From the NCBI RefSeq assembly GCF_002968575.1, contig NZ_PVBM01000007.1, forward strand, positions 1-64,000: a stretch of 64,000 bases of DNA, given 5' to 3'. Position numbers and translations under genes: made by a program. This document shows, piece after piece, positions 37,591-45,573 of the stretch (position 1 is its first letter; each line of letters opens with the position of its first letter). The stretch is from Neorhizobium huautlense (lineage in GTDB: Bacteria; Pseudomonadota; Alphaproteobacteria; Rhizobiales; Rhizobiaceae). The notes beneath the pieces were generated by a model. That model was not told where the DNA came from. It worked only from the letters and a program-made list of their open reading frames with translations, and did no database searches.

Positions 37591-38775
37591 ATGCCCCAGC
37601 CGACGACCGACGCCAACGGCCATGTCGAGCGGATCCATTGGCCGTCGCTCATCGCCGCTATCGCCGCCATCAGCGCAGTGGGGATTGCCATCGGGCTCGG
37701 TCTGCCGCTCCTCAGCATTATCCTGGAGAAGCGCGGCATTCCCTCAACGCTGATCGGGCTCAACGCGGCCATGGCGGGCGTCGCTTCAATGCTTGCCGCC
37801 CCCGTCACGACCAAACTCGCGCATGACTACGGCGTCGCAAGGACCATGATATTCGCCGTCGTCCTGGCGGCATTGAGCGCCATCGGCTTTTATTACGCCG
37901 ACGCCTTCTGGATGTGGTTCCCGCTTCGATTTACGTTTCATGGCGCGACCACCACCCTCTTCATCCTATCGGAATTCTGGATCAACGAGGCCGCACCTCC
38001 GCGGCGACGCGGGCTTGTGCTGGGGATCTATGCAACTGTCCTGGCCATCGGCTTTGCGAGCGGCCCCTTGCTCTTCTCGGCGCTCGGCAGCGATGGGATC
38101 CTGCCCTTCCTGGTGGGTGCCGGCATCATCATGCTCGCGGTGATCCCGATCTTCATCGCCCGGCACGAAAGCCCGGTGCTCGACACCAAACCCGACCGGC
38201 ATTTCTTCCACTATATTTTTCTGGTGCCTACCGCGACCGCAGCCGTCTTCGCTTTCGGGGCAGTTTCGGCAGGCGGCCTCTCTCTCTTCCCAATCTATGC
38301 GCTTCGCGAGCAATTGAGCGAGCAGCAGGCCGCGATCCTTCTCACGGTAATGGGAATCGGCAACATGGCCTTTCAAATTCCCCTTGGCCTGATTTCCGAT
38401 AAAATGCGTGACCGCCGACCGCTTCTGACCGCCATGGCCGCGCTGGGAGTTGCAGGCTCGCTGGCGCTCCCCTTGCTGATCGAGAACTGGATCCTGATGG
38501 CCGTCGTCCTGTTTTTCTGGGGCGGCTGTGTGTCTGGGCTCTATACGGTGGGCCTGGCGCACTTGGGCGCAAGGCTGAGCGGCCCGGATCTTGCAGCCGC
38601 CAATGCGGCCTTTATCTTCTGCTACGCGGTGGGTACGGTTGCGGGACCGCAGAGCATCGGGGCCGCGATGGACGTCGGCGGCAATGACGGTTTTGCGTGG
38701 GCACTGGCCGGTTTCTTCGGCTTCTATGTGGTGGTTTCGGGCTGCCGCTTACTTTTCCGATCAAAACGAGGTTGA
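37591..38775 (+). CDS. MFS transporter (YcaD-like)
   Basis: 394 residues, about 12 hydrophobic segments. Loop motif KMRDRRPLLTA after helix 2 of the second half is MFS-like, and AAPPRRRGLVLGIYATVLAIG in the first half resembles the YcaD group. Inner membrane; substrate unknown. I used the ATG at 37591 (MPQPTTD), with AAGGA upstream, instead of 37552, which overlaps the NUDIX gene. The stop codon at 38773-38775 coincides with the -35 region of rpmG. Confidence 0.87.
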   Translation: MPQPTTDANGHVERIHWPSLIAAIAAISAVGIAIGLGLPLLSIILEKRGIPSTLIGLNAAMAGVASMLAAPVTTKLAHDYGVARTMIFAVVLAALSAIGFYYADAFWMWFPLRFTFHGATTTLFILSEFWINEAAPPRRRGLVLGIYATVLAIGFASGPLLFSALGSDGILPFLVGAGIIMLAVIPIFIARHESPVLDTKPDRHFFHYIFLVPTATAAVFAFGAVSAGGLSLFPIYALREQLSEQQAAILLTVMGIGNMAFQIPLGLISDKMRDRRPLLTAMAALGVAGSLALPLLIENWILMAVVLFFWGGCVSGLYTVGLAHLGARLSGPDLAAANAAFIFCYAVGTVAGPQSIGAAMDVGGNDGFAWALAGFFGFYVVVSGCRLLFRSKRG

Positions 38776-38799
38776 CTTTTCGGGCGCGATTTGTAATTT
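38772..38799 (+). promoter_or_regulatory. rpmG: Probable rpmG promoter
   Basis: TTGACT (38772-38777), 16-nt spacer, TAATTT (38794-38799). It gives a 5' leader of about 60 nt with a GAGG ribosome-binding sequence 12 nt before the ATG. The -35 overlaps the stop codon of the MFS gene. A GGCGCGA/TCGCGCC hairpin overlaps the -10. Confidence 0.6.
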
Positions 38800-38865
38800 C
38801 GCGCCAGATTTTGCCGTGGAGCTCACCCGCGTCCACGGCTTCATTTTTTTAGAGGCAGAACGACC

Positions 38866-39033
38866 ATGGCGAAAGCTACGACCATCAAGATCAAGCTGCT
38901 GTCGACGGCTGACACCGGTTTCTTCTACGTCACGACGAAGAACAGCCGCACGATGACGGACAAGATGACAAAGACCAAGTACGACCCGGTTGCCAAGAAG
39001 CACGTTGAATTCAAGGAAACCAAGATCAAGTAA
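38866..39033 (+). CDS. rpmG: 50S ribosomal protein L33
   Basis: 55 residues: [20 protein letters not shown] followed by [14 protein letters not shown] and a basic [12 protein letters not shown] end. Contains no CxxC pair, so it is the zinc-free form. It lies at the exit-site side of the large subunit near tRNA. Too short for ordinary ORF thresholds but unmistakable by family. It has its own promoter and terminator and is therefore a monocistronic unit. Confidence 0.97.
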   Translation: MAKATTIKIKLLSTADTGFFYVTTKNSRTMTDKMTKTKYDPVAKKHVEFKETKIK

Positions 39034-39054
39034 ACCTTGATCCGAGGTTGTCAG

Positions 39055-39092
39055 AAGGCGCCGGCCGTCAGGCTTCAGGCGCCTTTTCTTTT
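39055..39092 (+). terminator. rpmG intrinsic terminator
   Basis: AAGGCGCC (39055-39062) pairs with GGCGCCTT (39078-39085) across a 15-nt loop, followed by TTCTTTT, 21 nt after the rpmG stop codon. Confidence 0.85.
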
Positions 39093-39130
39093 GGCCAAGG
39101 TTCGGCCTTCGCTACTCGACGCACTCGCAT

Positions 39131-39310
39131 AAAAGAAAAGCGCCGCTCCCATGACATGGAAGCGGCGCTTTTAAATGGGGGTCGACCAGCTTGCAATCAC
39201 GGCACGAGGAACCGCTTTGGTATGCCTGCCAGTCGACCGACCCCACGACCCAGGAGATGCGGCGGACCTGAACATCATGGGGTATGACGATCCCTTTAGG
39301 GAACCCATAG
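39131..39310 (-). ncRNA. Candidate small RNA, minus strand
   Basis: The 3' end is a perfect 12-bp terminator (AAAAGCGCCGCT 39136-39147 with AGCGGCGCTTTT 39161-39172), followed on the minus strand by TTTTCTTTTATG. Upstream, 39238-39228 (GGTCGACTGGC) pairs with 39190-39180 (GCTGGTCGACC) over 11 bp using two G-U pairs that can form only in a minus-strand RNA; in the plus-strand RNA these are C-A mismatches. CCC-TAAA-GGG lies near 39301. No promoter could be fixed with certainty, so the 5' end is approximate. Confidence 0.5.
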
Positions 39311-39803
39311 TTTCGGTTGCGGCCAAAATTGCTCAAAACGAAAAGAAAATCAACAGATTCTTAACTCGGCGTTCAATCCACATACCTTGTTGGTTAAAAT
39401 TCACGCTGGAACATCTCCGCGTCATCTGACTTCCTGGAGAAGCCCATCAACAATTGATGAAAATCAACCTTTTCTAGTCAGGTAATTTTCGAAAAACTAT
39501 CGGCCTTTCCAAGAATAAGCTTTAGCGTCAGAGTGTTTTTTCTGCGCCGCGCAAAAAACGTGAAGCTGCGTCAGCCCGCTAGTTTCATTCCACTTTGGAA
39601 ACGGATGGGCGATACAGCTTAAGACTTCTCAAAGCTGTTCAATCAGAAGATTTATGGTCTTCCTAGCAAGGTCTTTTTCTGGGCAAACTTTAATCCCCAA
39701 AAACCCTACGCGAGGGGCAAATAATGAGGGATGAACAGCAGTGATTGCCGAAATCGAAAATCCATAGGCGTTCAAATACATATTTTAGAATTAAATGATT
39801 CTC
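39311..39803. other. AT-rich intergenic region
   Basis: About 490 nt downstream of pleD. Base composition is visibly richer in A/T than the flanks, with TTTTTTCTGCGCCGCGC and AAGCTT-like tracts and many T runs. No open frame with a credible start and family match is present on either strand. It could hold the promoter of the candidate sRNA on the minus strand, but I see no clear site. Confidence 0.4.
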
Positions 39804-41174
39804 TTATGCTGCGGCGGCGACCACTCGGTTGCGCCCGCCGTTCTTGGCTTCGTAGAGCGCCCGATCGGCCTGCTTCAAGAGTTGTTCCGGAGTTTCGGCT
39901 CCATACGTGTTGCACGCGATTCCGAGCGACGCAGTGACGTTGAGGGCAGCCCCCGCACTCTTCAGAGAGAACGGTTGGCTTTCGATGATGCCGCGCAGGC
40001 GCTCGGCGATAGCGGTCGCGGCCACGGCATCGGTATCGGGCATCACGACCACAAATTCCTCGCCGCCGTACCGGCAGGCAAGATCGGCTCCCCTCACAGT
40101 AGAGCGTATGCGCGCAGCAAACTCTCTCAGCACCTCGTCTCCGGCATCATGCCCGTAGGTATCGTTGACGGACTTGAAGCGATCGATGTCGGTGATGCAA
40201 ACGGAGAGTGGCCGGCCCCGCGCCGCGGCGCGGTTGAACAACACCTTCAGGTGGTTGTCGAGATAGCGGCGGTTATTGAGGCCGGTCAGCCCGTCGGTTA
40301 CAGCAAGTTCGATCGTCTGGCGGACGCTCATCCTCAGGCGATCGTTATAGCGCTTGCGCTTGATCTGCGTCAGGACGCGGGCGATCAGCTCGTTCGGGTC
40401 AAGCGGCCGTACGATATAGTCATTGACGCCCAGATCCAGCGCCCGAACGATCAGGTCGTCGGCCCCCAGCTCCGTCACCAGCAATAGCGGGAGGAAGCGG
40501 GTACGCTCCAGTGAGCGAAGCTGCGAGCAGAGACGCAATGGATCGTATTCGTCGAAATTGGCGTTGACGATGACCAGGTCGACCGGATTTTCCGCGGCTT
40601 CGAAGAGTGCCGCCTGCGGGTCGGACATGGCGATGACTTCGGCAATCGGCTTCAATGCCTTGACGATCCGCTCCTGAGAGCTTGCACGTCCATCGACCAG
40701 CAGGACCTGGGCAGGCTCCTCACGACCGTCTACCCCCTTCAATACATCTTCAAGCACGATATTGTGGGCGGTGTCGGCACGGATACGCAGCTCGTCCGTC
40801 AGTGCTTTCAATCTTACCAGGCTTTTTACGCGGGAAATGAGCTGCAGGTCATTGACCGGCTTGGTCAGGAAATCGTCGGCGCCGGCTTTTAAGCCCCGGA
40901 CCCTATCGGAAGGCTGGTCGAGCGCAGTGACCATGACGACCGGAATATGGGCAGTCCGCGGATTGGCCTTCAGCCGCTCGCAGACCTCGAAACCATCGAT
41001 GCCGGGCATCATGATGTCGAGCAGGATCAGATCGACATGGGTGCTTTCACAGATCGCAAGCGCCTTGTACCCGTCATCTGCCGTCAGCACATCGAAATAC
41101 TCGGCGAGCAGCCGCGCTTCGAGCAGCTTCACATTTGCAGGAACATCGTCGACTACCAACAGGCGTGCGGTCAT
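39804..41174 (-). CDS. pleD: PleD-type response regulator diguanylate cyclase
   Basis: 456 residues, two receiver domains followed by GGDEF. First receiver: VVDDVPANVKLLEA with phospho-acceptor Asp in LILLDIMMPGIDGFE and Lys in FLTKPVND. The second receiver has lost the acidic pocket. GGDEF signature is GGEEF (CRYGGEEFVVVMP), with an I-site RxxD (RGAD) five residues upstream, so product inhibition by c-di-GMP is expected. It makes c-di-GMP and drives polar development. The start at 41174 (MTARLLVVDD) matches Caulobacter PleD. The divK stop at 41191-41193 lies 16 nt upstream. Confidence 0.95.
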   Translation of the reverse strand: MTARLLVVDDVPANVKLLEARLLAEYFDVLTADDGYKALAICESTHVDLILLDIMMPGIDGFEVCERLKANPRTAHIPVVMVTALDQPSDRVRGLKAGADDFLTKPVNDLQLISRVKSLVRLKALTDELRIRADTAHNIVLEDVLKGVDGREEPAQVLLVDGRASSQERIVKALKPIAEVIAMSDPQAALFEAAENPVDLVIVNANFDEYDPLRLCSQLRSLERTRFLPLLLVTELGADDLIVRALDLGVNDYIVRPLDPNELIARVLTQIKRKRYNDRLRMSVRQTIELAVTDGLTGLNNRRYLDNHLKVLFNRAAARGRPLSVCITDIDRFKSVNDTYGHDAGDEVLREFAARIRSTVRGADLACRYGGEEFVVVMPDTDAVAATAIAERLRGIIESQPFSLKSAGAALNVTASLGIACNTYGAETPEQLLKQADRALYEAKNGGRNRVVAAAA

Positions 41175-41190
41175 GCCATCCGATCCGATT

Positions 41191-41562
41191 TCACGCGTCA
41201 CCCAGATAAGTCTTGATCGTCTCTATGAATTTCGGGACCGAAATCGGCTTGGAGACATAGGCTTCGCAGCCGCCCTGACGAATGCGTTCTTCGTCCCCCT
41301 TCATCGCGAAGGCAGTTACGGCGATCACAGGGATAATATGAAGCTCATCATCCTCCTTCAGCCACTTGGTGACTTCGAGACCCGAAACTTCCGGGAGCTG
41401 GATGTCCATGAGGATAAGGTCCGGCCGATGCTTGCGGGCAAGGTCGAGTGCCTCCATGCCATTGCGGGTCTGGATGGTATCGTATCCCGATGCTTCGATC
41501 AGGTCGCGGAAGAGCTTCATGTTCAGCTCGTTGTCCTCGACGATCATGACCCGTTTGGGCAT
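41191..41562 (-). CDS. divK: Single-domain response regulator DivK
   Basis: 123 residues, a lone receiver domain. [20 protein letters not shown] carries the acidic pair, [15 protein letters not shown] the phospho-Asp, and [11 protein letters not shown] the conserved Lys. DivK relays PleC/DivJ signals to DivL-CckA and so to CtrA. AAGGA precedes the ATG at 41562; a longer frame from 41652 is not family-like. It is transcribed with pleD, the order found in Caulobacter and rhizobia. Confidence 0.96.
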   Translation of the reverse strand: MPKRVMIVEDNELNMKLFRDLIEASGYDTIQTRNGMEALDLARKHRPDLILMDIQLPEVSGLEVTKWLKEDDELHIIPVIAVTAFAMKGDEERIRQGGCEAYVSKPISVPKFIETIKTYLGDA

Positions 41563-41692
41563 AGCGATCCGTTCCTTAATCCCGCCTTGCAAGCGTGCCT
41601 TCTGTATATAAGCTCTGCCAACGGTCGATTCCACAGGCCTTATTTTAGGCATAGTAAGACGATTTGGTTGAAGAAAAGGTAACCTTCAGACG

Positions 41693-42001
41693 ATGCGGCG
41701 CGAACCGACAAGAACCAACACCAGCGCGGCCAATGCGGAGGAAACGGCTGCCGCTGTGCTCGGCTGGCTCGCCAACGAGCCGGAGATGCTCGGGCGCTTC
41801 CTTGCTTTATCGGGCCTGCAGCCCAATCAAATGCGCCATGCTGTCAACGATCCGGGCTTTCTTGCGGGCATGATCGACTTCCTGATGGGGCACGAGCCCA
41901 CATTGCTTGCGTTCTGCCAGGCAACGGATACCAGGCCGGAAACCGTGGCGGCGGCCTGGCAGCACTACGCCGGGACCAGCCTCGATTCCAGCGAATACTG
42001 A
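41693..42001 (+). CDS. DUF3572 family protein
   Basis: 102 residues, alphaproteobacterial DUF3572: LGWLANEPEMLGRFLALSGL and PGFLAGMIDFLMGHEPTLLAFC are the conserved helices. Soluble, probably all-helical, function unknown. It is divergent from divK with about 130 nt between, a conserved neighbourhood that may indicate a link to the cell cycle; that is inference. Confidence 0.88.
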   Translation: MRREPTRTNTSAANAEETAAAVLGWLANEPEMLGRFLALSGLQPNQMRHAVNDPGFLAGMIDFLMGHEPTLLAFCQATDTRPETVAAAWQHYAGTSLDSSEY

Positions 42002-42158
42002 ATGACCAACCGCTTGCGTCCCTCCTCTCCATAAGATGCTCGACTCACCGCTGCAATCGTCCCGCTCCGAAACCTGCTGGAAGGCGCTGGGCGAGCGATC
42101 GACGGATGTCATGCGGTAAACTCGTGCGGACCTACATCCGTTCCGAGGCCGCCCGACG

Positions 42159-42740
42159 TCAAAGCTCCAGCCGCATCAGCGGCCGGCCATCCTTGCGGCG
42201 GGCTACCACTTCGAAGCCGGCGGCGTCGAAGATCGCCGTCGAGCCGATGCACAGCGTCACCGATCTCGACTGCTTAACATGATCGATCGGACAGGCATCG
42301 ACGAACCGCGCTCCCATCCCGCGCGCATAGTCGATGGCACCCGACAGCAGGCGGTGGCTCAGCCCTTTGCCCCTGAGCTTCGGCGTCAGAAAAAAACAGC
42401 TGACCACCCAGACAGAGGGATCGGTTGCATCCGCCTCGTCCAGCGGGCGCGAGACAGTACGCGGCGAATTGAACTGCGGCACATCATGGCGCGGTCCGAC
42501 CTGTACCCAGGCGACCGGCCCGCCATCCGCGTAGGCCAGAATGCCGGGCGGCGGACCAGCATTTATGCGGTTGTGGATATGATCCTTCCGCTCTTGCGGC
42601 TGCATCTTGGTGCGCACCGCATGCGGCAGGCGCAGAGCGACGCACCAACAGTGGCAGAAGGCACCCTGCGGGCCGAAGAGCATTTCGAAATCCTCCCAGC
42701 GCTCCGCTGCCACAGGCTCGAAATGAAGATCGATATCCAC
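42159..42740 (-). CDS. GNAT-like N-acetyltransferase
   Basis: 193 residues. FEMLFGPQGAFCHCWCVALR at the N-terminus and FFLTPKLRGKGLSHRLLSGAI for the acetyl-CoA loop fit a GNAT subgroup that has a Cys-rich start. The GTG at 42740 has GGAGG 7 nt upstream and is preferred to the ATG 5 codons earlier. It is divergent from dinB, about 77 nt apart. Substrate unknown. Confidence 0.8.
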   Translation of the reverse strand: MDIDLHFEPVAAERWEDFEMLFGPQGAFCHCWCVALRLPHAVRTKMQPQERKDHIHNRINAGPPPGILAYADGGPVAWVQVGPRHDVPQFNSPRTVSRPLDEADATDPSVWVVSCFFLTPKLRGKGLSHRLLSGAIDYARGMGARFVDACPIDHVKQSRSVTLCIGSTAIFDAAGFEVVARRKDGRPLMRLEL

Positions 42741-42796
42741 GCCAAACCTCCACACCGCCCCTTGTGACTCGCGAGCTTAGGCCTTAACGTCGCGGT

Positions 42797-42811
42797 GTTC
42801 AACCTTTGTTC
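42797..42811 (+). promoter_or_regulatory. dinB: LexA (SOS) box of dinB
   Basis: GTTC-AACCTTT-GTTC, an exact match to the alphaproteobacterial LexA operator GTTC-N7-GTTC, ending 6 nt before the dinB ATG. It overlaps the likely transcription start and predicts DNA-damage induction of this polymerase. Confidence 0.85.
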
Positions 42812-42817
42812 TCTGCC

Positions 42818-44110
42818 ATGACGCCCACGCCTGATACGACATCCGGCTTCTGTCGCGACTGCCTTGCGGAGCAGAAGGCGCAAACGCGCCGGTGCCGCAG
42901 TTGCGGCAGCCCCCGCCTCCTATATCACAAGGAACTCTATGGGCTGACGCTGGCGCATATCGATTGCGATGCCTTTTATGCGACGATCGAAAAACGCGAT
43001 AATCCAGACCTTGCGGACAAGCCGGTGATCATCGGCGGAGGCAAGCGAGGCGTCGTCTCGACTGCCTGCTATATCGCGCGGATCAACGGCGTTCGCTCTG
43101 CCATGCCGATGTTCAAGGCGCTGGAACTGTGCCCGGATGCGATCGTCATCCGGCCGAATATGGAGAAATATGTCCAGGTGGGGCGCCAGGTGCGGCAGAT
43201 GATGATGGATCTGACGCCATTGGTTCAGCCACTTTCCATCGATGAAGCCTTTCTCGAACTGGCTGGAACGCAGCGGCTGCATCACGATCCGCCGGCCCGC
43301 ACGCTCGCCAGGCTCGCTACGCGGGTGCAGAGCGAACTCGGCATTACCATCTCGATCGGTCTTTCCTATTGCAAGTTTCTCGCCAAGGTCGCTTCCGATC
43401 TCGACAAGCCTCGCGGGTTTTCCGTCATCGGCCGGGAAGAAGCCCTGGAATTTCTCAAGACCCGGCCGGTGACGACCATCTGGGGGGTTGGCAAGGCGTT
43501 CAATGCCACCCTGGAGGCCGACGGCATCCGCACCATCGGCCAACTTCAGAGTATGGAGGAAAGCGACCTGATGCGCCGGTACGGGAGCATGGGGCAGCGC
43601 CTTTATCGCCTGGCGCGAGGCATAGACGACCGCGAGGTGCATCCCAACGAGGCCGCAAAGAGCGTCTCTGCCGAGACGACGTTCTTTGACGATATTTCGA
43701 GCCACGATGAACTCGTGCCGATCCTGCGCCGGCTTTCGGAAAAGGTCTCCACACGCCTTAAGAAACATGGAATCGCCGGGCAAACCGTCGTCCTGAAGAT
43801 GAAGACTGCCGACTTCAAGGGCAGGACGCGCAATCGGCGGCTCGAGGATCCGACGCAGCTTGCGGATCGGATCTTCCGCACAGGCCTCTCCTTGATGGAA
43901 AGAGAAACCGACGGTACCAAGTTTCGATTGATCGGAATCGGGGTCACCGACCTCACCGATCCGGCCCTTGCCGATCCGCCGGACCTCGTCGACCGCCAAT
44001 CCGGCCGCCGCGCCGCAGCGGAGGCGGCGATGGACAAGCTGCGCGACAAGTTCGGCAAGGCGGCGGTGGAGACCGGTTACACCTTCGGAGACCGCCGTCG
44101 GGATCAATGA
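42818..44110 (+). CDS. dinB: DNA polymerase IV (Y-family) with N-terminal zinc ribbon
   Basis: 430-residue translesion polymerase. Catalytic acids: [14 protein letters not shown] and [10 protein letters not shown]; steric-gate region CDAFYA; little-finger domain follows after about residue 275. Ahead of the polymerase core, the first 40 residues carry CRDC and CRSC spaced by 13 residues, a four-Cys zinc-ribbon-like extension not found in E. coli DinB. ATG at 42818 is preferred to a TTG 4 codons upstream. The LexA box just before the start marks it as an SOS gene. Confidence 0.93.
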   Translation: MTPTPDTTSGFCRDCLAEQKAQTRRCRSCGSPRLLYHKELYGLTLAHIDCDAFYATIEKRDNPDLADKPVIIGGGKRGVVSTACYIARINGVRSAMPMFKALELCPDAIVIRPNMEKYVQVGRQVRQMMMDLTPLVQPLSIDEAFLELAGTQRLHHDPPARTLARLATRVQSELGITISIGLSYCKFLAKVASDLDKPRGFSVIGREEALEFLKTRPVTTIWGVGKAFNATLEADGIRTIGQLQSMEESDLMRRYGSMGQRLYRLARGIDDREVHPNEAAKSVSAETTFFDDISSHDELVPILRRLSEKVSTRLKKHGIAGQTVVLKMKTADFKGRTRNRRLEDPTQLADRIFRTGLSLMERETDGTKFRLIGIGVTDLTDPALADPPDLVDRQSGRRAAAEAAMDKLRDKFGKAAVETGYTFGDRRRDQ

Positions 44111-44219
44111 AATGTGATCCGTTTTCAACCACCACATTCGAACTTTTCGACCCGCGGAAAATCTTCGTTAAACCTCGTTAGCTAATATGCCGCCTGTGTA
44201 TTGCGTATAGGGTCGAGAC

Positions 44220-45569
44220 ATGCTGCGTCGTATTGCGTTCGGAATTGGGCTCTTGTCTGCGACCATGCTGTCGCATCCGGCTTTGGCGGAAGGCGCCCGC
44301 ACACTTCAGATCATCGTTTCCAAGGACAAGCAGCAGTTGGTCGTCTATGACGGAGCCGACGTCGTGACCACCTCCAAGGTGTCGACCGGCAAGGCCGGAC
44401 ATACGACACCGAGCGGGATCTTCTCGATCCTCGAAAAGCGCAAGTATCACGAGTCGAATCTCTATTCGAATGCGCCGATGCCGTGGATGCAGCGGCTGAC
44501 ATGGTCGGGCATTGCGCTTCACGAATCCAATAGCGTGCCCAATTATCCGGCCTCGCATGGCTGCGTTCGCATGCCAGGCGCATTTGCGAAATCCCTCTTC
44601 CAGATGACCGAGCAGGGCGCGCATGTGATCATCACCGACGCGCCGGTCGAGCCCGAGCGGATAGACCATGCCGGTCTGTTCCGCCCCCTCAAACCCCTTC
44701 CGACTGGTCCCTTGATGTCCGACGTGGAGCTGCGCGCCTCTGCGATCCGCGCGGGCGATAGGCCCGTCGAAGTGGCCATGAACATCGTGCCGGGCAATCC
44801 TGCCACCCCCCATCCAGCCCCTGCCCCTGCAATCGCCGCCACAGACCCTGACGCTGCACCGCTCCGGATCCTGATCACCCGTCGAGGTGAACGGGAGACG
44901 CTGATGGATGCCCAGCTGCTGCTTCAGGATCTGGGTTTCGAGACAGGCGGATCGGACGGGTATTCAGGGCCGCTTACCCGACAAGCCATTGCCGGATTCA
45001 AGCGCTGGAAGGGGCTTTCCCAAAAGGGGCCGTTGCTGACACCTGACTTTCTGACCGCCCTTTACGAAACGGCCGGCAAACCCCAGCCGCCGGCAGGTCA
45101 GATCATGGTTCGGCGGAATTTTGAGCCGCTGTTCGAAGCACCTGTCGGCATCAAGAATCCCGAAATCGCGCTCGGCACCCATTTCTTCACGGTGGACAAG
45201 GTGGAGCGTAACGCCGAAACGGCCGAATGGACCGCTCTGACGCTGCCGAATCAACTCGGCGAGGCGACCGAGCGGCGGCTCGGCATCACTGTCACCGTAG
45301 ATCGCTCCGCACCGGCAACCGCTGCCAGCGCGCTCGATCGGATCGAGATCCCCGCCGATATTCGCGACCGGATCGAGACGCTTATGACCGACGGCACATC
45401 GGTAACGATCAACGACCAGGGTATCGGGCCGGAGACCGGCAAGGGGACGGATTTCGTCACTGTCACCCATCCGCAGCGCCAAGCAGCGGCCCAGGCATCC
45501 GTTACGAAGGTCCGCCCGGTGCGTCAGACATCCGCTGCCTTGAAGCCCCGCGGGATCGGGCTGTATTGA
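44220..45569 (+). CDS. L,D-transpeptidase (YkuD) with peptidoglycan-binding domain
   Basis: 449 residues, periplasmic. Signal peptide GLLSATMLSHPALA, then the YkuD domain with HESNSVPNYPASHGCVRMP carrying the catalytic Cys (SHGCVR). Middle region LLLQDLGFETGGSDGYSGPL resembles a PG_binding_1 domain. The C-terminal third is unassigned. It would form 3-3 or protein cross-links in peptidoglycan. AGGG lies 8 nt before ATG 44220. It is convergent with dnaE, 4 nt separating the two. Confidence 0.92.
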   Translation: MLRRIAFGIGLLSATMLSHPALAEGARTLQIIVSKDKQQLVVYDGADVVTTSKVSTGKAGHTTPSGIFSILEKRKYHESNLYSNAPMPWMQRLTWSGIALHESNSVPNYPASHGCVRMPGAFAKSLFQMTEQGAHVIITDAPVEPERIDHAGLFRPLKPLPTGPLMSDVELRASAIRAGDRPVEVAMNIVPGNPATPHPAPAPAIAATDPDAAPLRILITRRGERETLMDAQLLLQDLGFETGGSDGYSGPLTRQAIAGFKRWKGLSQKGPLLTPDFLTALYETAGKPQPPAGQIMVRRNFEPLFEAPVGIKNPEIALGTHFFTVDKVERNAETAEWTALTLPNQLGEATERRLGITVTVDRSAPATAASALDRIEIPADIRDRIETLMTDGTSVTINDQGIGPETGKGTDFVTVTHPQRQAAAQASVTKVRPVRQTSAALKPRGIGLY

Positions 45570-45573
45570 AGGC

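Noticed and set aside
41600-41640. GANTC (CcrM methylation) site in the divK promoter
   Set aside because: GANTC is expected about every 256 nt by chance; one site proves nothing without conservation.
44168-44185. TTAA-like repeat before the L,D-transpeptidase as a CtrA box
   Set aside because: Spacing is 6 rather than 7 and the second half reads TTAGC, so the consensus is not met.
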